Assembly: GCA_023700825.1 (NCBI GenBank)
Contig: JAMPYE010000225.1
Location: 1 to 6,967 of the forward strand
Direction: 5' to 3'
DNA: 6,967 nucleotides
Source: Thermoanaerobaculia bacterium
GTDB taxonomy: Bacteria; Acidobacteriota; Thermoanaerobaculia; Gp7-AA8
Of the stretch, positions 1-5,558 are shown one piece after another. The stretch's first letter is position 1. Every line of letters starts with the position of its first letter. The notes under the pieces are model-generated. The model searched no databases. It saw only the letters and a list, made by a program, of their open reading frames with translations, and was not told where the DNA came from. Both the position numbers and the translations under genes were made by a program.

Positions 1-1
1 A

Positions 2-364
2 CGCCTTCGCGCGAGCGGATATCGCCCACACGAGTTCTATGCGATCGACGCCGAGCTGCGCAGCGTCATCGACGCTCTCTCGGAGGGCATGTTCTCCAAC
101 GGCGACCGCGAGCTCTTCCGCCCGATCGTCGACAACCTGCTCGGCAGCGACCCGTTCCTCCTGCTCGCCGACTATCGCTCGTACATCGACTGCCAGGACG
201 ACGTCGATCGCGCCTTCCGCGACATGGATCGTTGGACGCGCGCGTCCATCCTCAACGCGGCGCGCATGGGCGGCTTCTCGTCCGATCGCTCGATCCGCGA
301 CTACTGCCGCGACATCTGGAACGTCGAGCCGGTGAGCATCGGAGACAGCGAAGATCCGGATTGA
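2..364 (+). CDS. glgP: Glycogen/alpha-glucan phosphorylase, C-terminal 120 residues (5' partial)
   Basis: The reading frame is open from the left edge (first full codon at position 2) and stops with TGA at 362-364. The translation carries the C-terminal signature of the GT35 phosphorylase family: LRASGYRP, SNGDRELFRPIVDNLL, DPFLLLADYRSYIDCQ and RWTRASILNAARMGGFSSDR, then RDYCRDIW. These match E. coli GlgP/MalP motifs such as the ADFRSYVDCQ and FSSDRTI stretches. The family removes terminal glucose from alpha-1,4-glucans as glucose-1-phosphate using pyridoxal phosphate, in the cytoplasm. The PLP lysine and active site lie upstream, outside the window, so activity cannot be judged. An internal ATG at 89 is not a start, because conserved family sequence precedes it. 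Third codon positions are strongly G/C. It is convergent with the minus-strand gene ending at 436. GlgP versus MalP subtype cannot be decided from this tail. Confidence 0.95.
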   Translation, partial: RLRASGYRPHEFYAIDAELRSVIDALSEGMFSNGDRELFRPIVDNLLGSDPFLLLADYRSYIDCQDDVDRAFRDMDRWTRASILNAARMGGFSSDRSIRDYCRDIWNVEPVSIGDSEDPD

Positions 365-435
365 CCACGCGCGGGCCCGCCGGCTGAGATCCTGATGGTA
401 AGCATCCTATTCATTCGGCTGTGGTTTCCAGCTCG

Positions 436-2649
436 CTAATTCGGCATGAGTGCGGGCATCTTCAGGAGCGTGCTTCCACCGTTTGCGAGCGTCCCGCGAT
501 CACACTCTTCCATGGAGCCCTCCCGCTTGCAAGCCTCCCAGGTGCCCGGCTCGACAGCGGGGATCGTTACGAGGCCATCCTTGAAGAAATCGGCGCCATG
601 TCCACGCGCCCATTCTCCGACAGAAACGAACTCCACCTTGACGCCGTCGTGACGAAGGTAGAGCGCCGGCCGGTCGTCGGATGGGGGAATTTCGGGAAAC
701 GCCACCTGCAGACTGCCCATTTGTCGCTGCACCTGCACGTCGAACGTCGGCCCGAGGCGAGGCACCGCCCTGGCCGCGAAGGCGTAGCCAGGAGGGCTGA
801 CGTACACCGTCGAACCGACCGCCTGATCAGCAACCTCGACGCGGTACGTGCCGTCGATGTCCGATCGCGCCGTTACTCTTGATCCCTGCCCGGGGACGAA
901 CACGATCGTTGCGCCGACCACCGGTCGCCCCTCGCTGGAAATCCGACCAGTGATTTCGCGCGTTAGTCCGAGTGCTAGACGAATTCCCTCGCGCTCTGCG
1001 TTATCGTCTGCGACAAAGTCTTCGGGCGGCGAGCTTCGTTTGATACCACCGCGGGTATGCTCCGCGTAGATGAAAACGCGACCGATTGGAAAGCACCGGA
1101 ATGAAAAACTGCCGTCCTTCGCGCTCCGCACGGTAAGTCGTTCCGTCTTGGTGCGCAGGATCACTTGCGCGCCTTCCACGAGGTTGCCGGAGTGGTCGAC
1201 GACCACGCCATCTGCCTTTGTTGCCGGAAGTGCGATTGCCACGTTCGCCTCGCGGTCCTCTCCCGCGGCGATGCTGCGCGTAACACTCGTCGACAGGCTT
1301 CCATCTGCGGCCTCGATAGCGATCGGCCATTCGCCGTCCTTCGGCAGCGCGCCCTCGAACGACCCCTCCTCGTCGCTGCGCATCTCCGTCGTGAGCACGC
1401 CGAATCGCCCCCCGAACTCGAGTCTGGCGGCGAGCGGTTCGCCCCCGAGCGTGATCTGCCCCTTTATCCGCACGTAGTCGATCGCCACGACGGCGAACGT
1501 CGTGTGGCCACTTTCGATCACCTGTACAGCTTGCGCCAGGCGGTTGCCGCGACTGTCGGCCACAGAGACGCGATACTTGCCCGGCTGCAAATTACTCGTG
1601 GCGATTCGCCCCGCCGCATCTGCGGTTTCGTCGATTGCGGACTCGAATGTGGCCGCACCGGCCTGTTGCATCAGCCGCAGGCTAACGCGCCACGGCTGAC
1701 CCACCAGGTCGGCGGGAGGACTGACCGTCAGGTCCAGGCTACCCGGGCGCAGGAGCGTGAGGCGGTCACGCAGCGAGGTCTCCGCACCTTCATGAACCTC
1801 GAAGGGGCCGTTCGTGGTGACAGCGTACCCGGGCGCCCATGCGTCAATCACCCAGAACCCCGGAGTTATATCGGTGAAGTGGAAGAATCCCCTGGGCGTC
1901 GGCCGCACGATCGCCACCGGTTTCGAGAGCTTCTCTTTCTCTGCGGCTCCGGCACTGCCAAGCACCAGCGGGCGCAGGCGCAGCTCGAGCCGCTCGACCT
2001 TTGGGTCGCTCACGAAGCCCGACAGCGATGACCCCGGTTTGATCGCGATCGTGCCGAGCTCGAGCGGCCGCTTCCCGTCGAAGACCGTGCCCCAGCGGTA
2101 CACCGGCACGAAGCCTCGGGGGCGGATGACTACATCGAACGAGCCTTGCGGTACCGTGCAGCTCCAGCTTCCAACCGGCGTAAATTCGCAGTCGGCCGCG
2201 ACGTCGTCGGCCACCGTGGTCGGCGCTCCCTCGGCATGCGAGAGTTGGAGAGAAAGCGTGGATGGCGGATCGACGCCTTTGGGGGTAGTGAACGTTCCCT
2301 CCACGCGGGCCGCGGGCCACACGCCGAGCCTAACAGCATTCCGCGTTCCTGCGGTGATCTCGACCGTCCGCTCATGGGACCAGTACCCCTCGACCACCGG
2401 CTCAACGAGCCACCGCCCTGCGGGCAGCTCGACAGAAGTTGCGCCTCCGGCGTCAATGGGGAAAGTCGAGAGTTCCCTGTCAGCGCCATCCAGGGCGCGA
2501 ACACTGAGTCGTGACGAAGGTGTGGCGCCGGGCGGCACGCCATCGATCTCCACGATCACAGTCTCCATGGCCCGATCGCCGGGAACGGACTGAGCGAAGA
2601 TGCTCACACTCACCGCGCAAAACAGCACGCCAAGAAGACGTCCGATCAT
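436..2649 (-). CDS. Secreted multi-domain protein with carboxypeptidase-regulatory-like beta-sandwich repeats
   Basis: A 737-residue protein starting with ATG at 2649 and ending with TAG at 436-438. AGGA lies 9 nt before the ATG and is a modest ribosome binding site. Residues 1-19 are a signal peptide (MIGRLLGVLFCAVSVSIFA, likely cleaved before QSVPGD). The rest is a chain of Ig/transthyretin-like folds. The clearest units begin near residues 393 (RIKGQITLGGEPL), 478 (ADGVVVDHSGNLVEGAQVIL, then KDGSFSF) and 565 (ITGRISSEGRPVVGATIVFV, then DIDGTYRV). All show the G-x-V-x-D/G...G-A-x-V...D-G-x-F/Y pattern of CarboxypepD_reg-like domains. Residues 1-390 contain weaker, similar units, for example PAGRWLVEPVVEGYWSHERTVEI and PGKYRVSVADSRGN. 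No catalytic domain, anchor or TonB-dependent barrel is visible. Such folds usually serve as adhesive or scaffold modules, so an extracellular or periplasmic binding role is inference. It lies 192 bp behind the gene ending at 2842 and may have its own promoter. Codon use is less G/C-biased at third positions than in the flanking housekeeping genes. Confidence 0.88.
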   Translation of the reverse strand: MIGRLLGVLFCAVSVSIFAQSVPGDRAMETVIVEIDGVPPGATPSSRLSVRALDGADRELSTFPIDAGGATSVELPAGRWLVEPVVEGYWSHERTVEITAGTRNAVRLGVWPAARVEGTFTTPKGVDPPSTLSLQLSHAEGAPTTVADDVAADCEFTPVGSWSCTVPQGSFDVVIRPRGFVPVYRWGTVFDGKRPLELGTIAIKPGSSLSGFVSDPKVERLELRLRPLVLGSAGAAEKEKLSKPVAIVRPTPRGFFHFTDITPGFWVIDAWAPGYAVTTNGPFEVHEGAETSLRDRLTLLRPGSLDLTVSPPADLVGQPWRVSLRLMQQAGAATFESAIDETADAAGRIATSNLQPGKYRVSVADSRGNRLAQAVQVIESGHTTFAVVAIDYVRIKGQITLGGEPLAARLEFGGRFGVLTTEMRSDEEGSFEGALPKDGEWPIAIEAADGSLSTSVTRSIAAGEDREANVAIALPATKADGVVVDHSGNLVEGAQVILRTKTERLTVRSAKDGSFSFRCFPIGRVFIYAEHTRGGIKRSSPPEDFVADDNAEREGIRLALGLTREITGRISSEGRPVVGATIVFVPGQGSRVTARSDIDGTYRVEVADQAVGSTVYVSPPGYAFAARAVPRLGPTFDVQVQRQMGSLQVAFPEIPPSDDRPALYLRHDGVKVEFVSVGEWARGHGADFFKDGLVTIPAVEPGTWEACKREGSMEECDRGTLANGGSTLLKMPALMPN

Positions 2650-2727
2650 TCGTCTCTATCCTATCCGAGCTTCTGAACGTACGAAAAAACGCCGATGAGC
2701 TGGTGAACGCGGAATCGTCGCAAGGAC

Positions 2728-2780
2728 GACTCACGGACGCCCCCATCTGCCTCGCTCGGCACGCAAAGGTTCCCCATGGC
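2728..2780 (-). repeat. Dispersed intergenic repeat, copy 1
   Basis: This 53-bp stretch aligns with 5360-5410 at 45 of 53 columns (6 mismatches, two 1-bp gaps). The best-conserved blocks are cggacgccccc, tctgcctc, cggcacgc and ggttccccat on the plus strand. It lies between two minus-strand genes, about 60 bp past the stop of the small secreted protein and 78 bp before the ATG of the 737-residue protein. Both copies have the same orientation relative to transcription. The gaps shift the frame, so conservation is at the DNA or RNA level rather than in a protein. Function unknown. Confidence 0.75.
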
Positions 2781-2831
2781 AACCCGCTGCGGCGAGGCGA
2801 CGCAGTCTCGCCCCGCCGCGCGGTAATTGCT

Positions 2832-2852
2832 CGCCTCGATGTCAGCGAGGCG
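2832..2852 (-). other. GC-rich hairpin straddling a stop codon
   Basis: cgcctcg (2832-2838) and cgaggcg (2846-2852) form a perfect 7-bp stem with a 7-nt loop. The loop contains most of the TGA stop codon (2842-2844) of the small secreted protein. No T tract follows on the minus strand, so it is not a classical intrinsic terminator. It could stabilise the 3' end of the mRNA or be fortuitous in GC-rich DNA. Confidence 0.4.
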
Positions 2853-3618
2853 TGATCGTGGTCACGTGCTGCGTCTCATTGTTCGTGACGGAGATGAACC
2901 CCCAGAACGGCAGGGCACTGTCCGATCGAATCTCCACGTACACGCGCTCCTTGCCAATCAGCTCAGGAATCGTCGAAGTAAAGTCTGGTAGCTCGACATA
3001 CCCGGGTAAGACGTCGAAGGTGGCTGGCGTGATGGTCAGCGTCCGTGTTGCCAGGGCCGGCTGCGGCGACAGCTCCAACCACGGAATCTCGAAGAACGAA
3101 ACCGTCACGGGAATCGGTTCCGGCGCCATACTATAGAGGCGCAGCATCTGCCGGAAGCGATCTTCCAGTGGGACGTCCAGAAACCCGAGTTTCCCGACAC
3201 GCAGGTCCGTCGAGCGAACCACGGGTAGTTCGGTTCCCCAGGTCAGTTCCTGGCGCGACAGATCGCGGATGCGCAAGGAGATCTGCAGGTCACCTGCATA
3301 GCGCGGATCGGCAAGGAGAAACACGCCAGGCGGCTGGTCGGATCGCGGGTAAATAATCCCCAGTTCCCGCTTCGCCACGCCGGGAGGCATCAGGTATGGC
3401 ACGCATCCGCCGACCTGGCAATCGGTCACGATCTCCACCGGATTCTGCCCGTCGTTTCTGACCCATAATTCGGTCTTCCATAGGGAACCGTACGCACCCG
3501 GGATGGGCTGGCGTAGCGCTATCGGGAGCAAAATCTTTTCAACCTCGACCTCTTGCGCGTTCATCGAAGCGCAACAAACGACCAGGATCAACAGAAGCAA
3601 TAATCGGTTTCCACTCAT
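2842..3618 (-). CDS. Small secreted protein of unknown function, second gene of the protease operon
   Basis: A 258-residue protein from ATG at 3618 to TGA at 2842-2844. The N-terminus is a signal peptide: basic start (SGNR), a hydrophobic core LLLLLILVVCCA, and probable cleavage after MNA (residue 21). The mature part is rich in beta-strand-type sequence: a region around residues 31-55 (LPIALRQPIPGAYGSLWKTE, LWVRN), then a close cysteine pair (C67, C72; DCQVGGC), and an end WGFISVTNNETQHVTTITPR that resembles the tails of other secreted acidobacterial hypothetical proteins as I remember them. I recognise no catalytic motif, membrane anchor or named domain. The ATG is 13 bp past the stop of the S8-family gene and has the strong ribosome binding site AGGGAGGG 4 nt upstream, so the two genes are almost surely one transcript. 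A role linked to the protease-like protein (partner, inhibitor or substrate) is inference from position only. Confidence 0.88.
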   Translation of the reverse strand: MSGNRLLLLLILVVCCASMNAQEVEVEKILLPIALRQPIPGAYGSLWKTELWVRNDGQNPVEIVTDCQVGGCVPYLMPPGVAKRELGIIYPRSDQPPGVFLLADPRYAGDLQISLRIRDLSRQELTWGTELPVVRSTDLRVGKLGFLDVPLEDRFRQMLRLYSMAPEPIPVTVSFFEIPWLELSPQPALATRTLTITPATFDVLPGYVELPDFTSTIPELIGKERVYVEIRSDSALPFWGFISVTNNETQHVTTITPR

Positions 3619-3630
3619 TCGACCCTCCCT
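3619..3630 (-). promoter_or_regulatory. Strong ribosome binding site of the small secreted protein gene
   Basis: The minus strand reads AGGGAGGG (3630-3623), then TCGA, then ATG at 3618. The site begins directly after the TAA stop of the protease-like gene (3634-3632). It fixes the start of the downstream gene and suggests coupled translation of the pair. Confidence 0.75.
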
Positions 3631-3631
3631 C

Positions 3632-5026
3632 TTACGGCGTATACCTCGACTGCATCAAGGTGTTCGTGGAGCCATTCATAGGTATCTCCGGCGTGGCCAC
3701 GATGACGCCGCTCTTAGCGATGCTCAGGAGATACGCGAGCGCACCGGCTGGGTTGTAGGTGCTCTTGCCTTTACCCTGCAAGTAGCGTGCGACCTCGCCC
3801 GCAACGTGAGGCGCAGCAAATGATGTGCCGCTTCGGTTGGTGAGGCGCTCCGCTGTCGTGCTGGTGATGTGAGCAGAACGAATCTCGTGGGCGGGAGCAA
3901 AAATGTCGATCGCAAGTCCCCAGTTGGATCCCGGATCGAGATTGGTCGGCGGAATGCCACGCCACGTCGGGTTCGCCGTGTTCAGCCACCGAGTGTCGAC
4001 GGTTTGGCCGCTGACGTCATTCATCATCGTTCCGCCGACGGTAATGGCCGCTGGATTCCCCGCCGGCGAGGTGCACCTTGCGTCGACGTTCTGGTTGTTC
4101 GCGGAAACCACGACCGGGAGTCCCCAACTGACAACGCTATTGACCGCCTGTTCCAGCGCCGTCAACTCTGCGTCCGTGACCGTCGCTGACCAGTTGGGAC
4201 ACGTCAGCCCTTCCGGCCTGAGCCTTTGGTAGTTGCTGATGTTCACGACTCCCGCGTATGCATGCGTGTCGTAGTGATCCAGGATCCAGTTCAAACCATC
4301 GATCGCGGCGGAAGCGACGCCCACACCTCCGCAATTAAGGGTTCGAACCGGAATGATTCGGACTTGCTTCGCCACCCCCATGCGTCGCCCACCGAGGACG
4401 CTGGCGACTGCCGTGCCGTAACCTCCAATCAACAATGTCTCGTCGGGCTCGGCGCTGCATGGTGCGTTCGCCGCGTATCCGTCCGCGACGAAGCTGACAC
4501 CGGCCTCGACTCTGCTCGAACCGGTACCCACGTCGCCCAAGCCTAACCGAAACTCATCGTGGGTCGCCATGACTCCCGTGTCCATGACGTAGGCACGTAC
4601 GGTAACTCCGGGGTTACCGTAGGAGAACGTCCCGGAAAAAAGTTCGTCGCCCACCTGGTCGAGCCGGTCGAGGTTCCATCGGGTTTCGTCGGTCAACTGC
4701 TCCGTCGACAGGTACATGTAGCTGTCTTCTTCGATGAACACCACATGCGGATTCCGGGTCATCGCTTCGGCCTGCGCCTCGTTCATCTCGGCGCTGAATC
4801 CGACAAGAGCGCGATTCCACGAGCTTCGGACCCGCGCACCGTGCTCCTGTGCGATCGCTTGAGAAACTTCGGAAACGAGCTTTCGCGATTCTTCGTCGAG
4901 AACCACGATGTACTGCCCGAAAACGGGATCGGGACTTCGGCGCAGCTTCGCTGGCTTCTCCGCTGAGGCGATGCAAGCCCAAAGGGAGCAGATCAAGAGT
5001 ACAGCAACAAGACGGCGGTTCATCAT
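3632..5026 (-). CDS. Secreted S8 (subtilisin/proteinase K-like) protein with I9 propeptide; catalytic His position is Tyr
   Basis: Starting from the ATG at 5026 the protein has 464 residues. Residues 1-22 are a signal peptide (MMNRRLVAVLLICSLWACIA then SA), 38-106 an inhibitor-I9 propeptide (QYIVVLDEE...VVFIEEDSYMYL), and about 140-440 a peptidase S8 domain. Catalytic Asp is D149 (AYVMDTGV), Ser is S402 (RSGTSFAAPHVAG) and the oxyanion Asn is N311 (VVSANNQN). The His motif GHGT reads GGYGTAVASVLGG, so Y203 (codon TAC, bases 4420-4418) replaces His. The usual SLGG-type substrate wall reads NISNYQR (262-268). Cysteines C190, C232, C276 and C318 could form disulfides. There is no C-terminal anchor; the end NGSTNTLMQSRYTP is typical of short S8 proteins. 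The frame stays open to an ATG at 5227 (531 residues), but those 67 extra residues precede a perfect signal peptide and overlap palindromes, so I favour 5026 (or ATG 5023). It is the first gene of a pair with the downstream gene at 3618. The family is exported and self-processed; this member may be inactive. Confidence 0.9.
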   Translation of the reverse strand: MMNRRLVAVLLICSLWACIASAEKPAKLRRSPDPVFGQYIVVLDEESRKLVSEVSQAIAQEHGARVRSSWNRALVGFSAEMNEAQAEAMTRNPHVVFIEEDSYMYLSTEQLTDETRWNLDRLDQVGDELFSGTFSYGNPGVTVRAYVMDTGVMATHDEFRLGLGDVGTGSSRVEAGVSFVADGYAANAPCSAEPDETLLIGGYGTAVASVLGGRRMGVAKQVRIIPVRTLNCGGVGVASAAIDGLNWILDHYDTHAYAGVVNISNYQRLRPEGLTCPNWSATVTDAELTALEQAVNSVVSWGLPVVVSANNQNVDARCTSPAGNPAAITVGGTMMNDVSGQTVDTRWLNTANPTWRGIPPTNLDPGSNWGLAIDIFAPAHEIRSAHITSTTAERLTNRSGTSFAAPHVAGEVARYLQGKGKSTYNPAGALAYLLSIAKSGVIVATPEIPMNGSTNTLMQSRYTP

Positions 5027-5045
5027 TCTGGTGCGGGGCCTTTCT

Positions 5046-5061
5046 GCAGGAATCATCCTGC
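5046..5061 (-). promoter_or_regulatory. Hairpin just upstream of the protease-like gene start
   Basis: gcagga (5046-5051) and tcctgc (5056-5061) form a perfect 6-bp stem with a 4-nt loop, 20 bp before the ATG at 5026. The only Shine-Dalgarno-like sequence of that start, AAAGG, follows directly on its 3' side in the minus-strand RNA. The hairpin could therefore affect ribosome access. This is inference from position. Confidence 0.45.
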
Positions 5062-5068
5062 GGGCGGG

Positions 5069-5078
5069 GACGTACGTC
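5069..5078. promoter_or_regulatory. 10-bp palindrome gacgtacgtc
   Basis: A perfect 10-bp inverted repeat between the hairpin at 5046-5061 and the large palindrome at 5081-5122. Alone it could be chance in GC-rich DNA; as one of four symmetric elements within 100 bp it belongs to the leader cluster. Confidence 0.35.
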
Positions 5079-5080
5079 AC

Positions 5081-5122
5081 CGCCTGGTTGAGACACGACT
5101 CGAGTCGTGTCCGGTTGAGGCG
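5081..5122. promoter_or_regulatory. Nested 42-bp palindrome in the leader of the protease-like gene
   Basis: The core gacacgactcgagtcgtgtc (5092-5111) is a perfect 20-bp palindrome. It is flanked by two copies of ggttgag (5086-5092 and 5113-5119). Outside them, cgcct (5081-5085) pairs with aggcg (5118-5122). As RNA this gives a 5-bp outer stem, a symmetric 6-by-6 internal loop and an 8-bp inner stem with a UCGA loop. As DNA it would suit a dimeric repressor. It lies 55-96 bp before the chosen ATG at 5026. No T tract follows, so it is not an intrinsic terminator. Confidence 0.6.
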
Positions 5123-5126
5123 TCTA

Positions 5127-5145
5127 CTCGCGCTTTGTGCGCGAG
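5127..5145 (-). promoter_or_regulatory. Perfect 7-bp hairpin in the leader of the protease-like gene
   Basis: ctcgcgc (5127-5133) and gcgcgag (5139-5145) form a 7-bp stem with a 5-nt loop. It is the most upstream of the four symmetric elements between 5046 and 5145. No T tract follows on the minus strand. Confidence 0.45.
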
Positions 5146-5220
5146 CGCGATGGGAGTTGGGCGGAACTTCCCTCCGGAAGCGCTCGGAGAGATTCCCGTC
5201 GATGTCCTTCGGGAGAGTCC

Positions 5221-5290
5221 TGTCCATACAATAGGAGTGTCTCCAGAGGGCAAATCCCTACCCCCCCTTCCTGAAAATTCTTTTTTGGGG
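5221..5290 (-). promoter_or_regulatory. Possible promoter with upstream A/T tract for the protease-like operon
   Basis: In otherwise GC-rich DNA, the minus strand here reads an A-rich tract (CCCCAAAAAAGAATTTTC), a G-run, then TTGCCC (5253-5248) and TATTGTATG (5233-5225). TTGCCC resembles a -35 box, TATTGT (or TGTATG) a -10 box, and the A/T tract an UP element. TTGCCC to TATTGT is only 14 bp, while TTGCCC to TGTATG is 17 bp with a poor -10 match. If a transcript starts near 5221, the upstream ATG at 5227 is not translated and the leader before ATG 5026 is about 195 nt. Confidence 0.25.
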
Positions 5291-5359
5291 CATCACCGCA
5301 CGCTTCAGACCGCGCGCGGGAGCCCCAGAGGAACGTCGATGCGGAGAGAGCGGGATACT

Positions 5360-5410
5360 GACTCGCGGACGCCCCCTCTGCCTCCCCCGGCACGCGCGGT
5401 TCCCCATCGC
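5360..5410 (-). repeat. Dispersed intergenic repeat, copy 2
   Basis: This 51-bp partner of the copy at 2728-2780 shares 45 of 53 aligned columns with it. It lies about 150 bp past the stop of the SpeE-like gene and about 330 bp before the chosen start of the protease-like gene. On the minus strand it is G-rich (ATGGGGAACC, GGGGGAGG, AGAGGGGGCG). Similarity to copy 1 ends sharply on both sides, which points to a defined element rather than a duplicated region. Confidence 0.75.
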
Positions 5411-5558
5411 TGGCCGACGGTGTCACTCCCTCCCGAAGCGCTGAGAACCGGACGTCTCGCCGGACGGTCGTGACTTCGCCACGTTCGGGACCGCAGAGCG
5501 GCGCGGAGCGACGCCAATGCGCGCGTTCCGACTCAGGTCACCGCATCGACCGCCGTGG

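Larger units (their letters stand above)
5146..5558. other. Long intergenic region between speE-like gene and protease-like operon
   Basis: No convincing gene lies here. From the SpeE-like stop (5559) towards the protease-like gene it holds: two direct copies of ccggacg (5448-5454 and 5460-5466), the dispersed repeat copy 2 (5360-5410), an A/T tract and G-run (5256-5286 on the minus strand), and a promoter-like segment near 5225-5253. I see no GC hairpin plus T tract that would end the SpeE-like transcript. Small minus-strand frames here lack ribosome binding sites or family motifs. Confidence 0.6.

Noticed and set aside
365..435. Possible bidirectional terminator between the convergent genes (gcgggcccgc at 371-380)
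   Set aside because: The palindrome has no room for a loop and no T tract follows on either strand.
1165..2031. Plus-strand open frame of 288 codons inside the 737-residue gene
   Set aside because: It is antisense to a gene with a signal peptide and recognisable domains, its composition is low-quality (Arg/His-rich), and no ribosome binding site or family is seen.
2659..2690. Terminator or promoter at the TTTTTT run upstream of the 737-residue gene
   Set aside because: No GC-rich hairpin precedes the T run on the minus strand. TTTTCG and TAGGAT at 17-bp spacing match sigma-70 boxes only weakly, and TAGGAT overlaps the ribosome binding site.
5256..5272. G-quadruplex on the minus strand at the 7-G run
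   Set aside because: Only three runs of three or more G fit (GGG-G-GGG-TA-GGG), with a fourth run of two, so it does not meet the usual four-run rule.
5258..5407. 49-codon minus-strand frame starting at ATG in repeat copy 2 (MGNRACRGRQ...)
   Set aside because: The copy-1 equivalent (2777-2661, 38 codons, MGNLCVPSEA...) diverges after three residues because of indels, and neither has a ribosome binding site. The conservation is nucleotide-level, so I do not call a protein.
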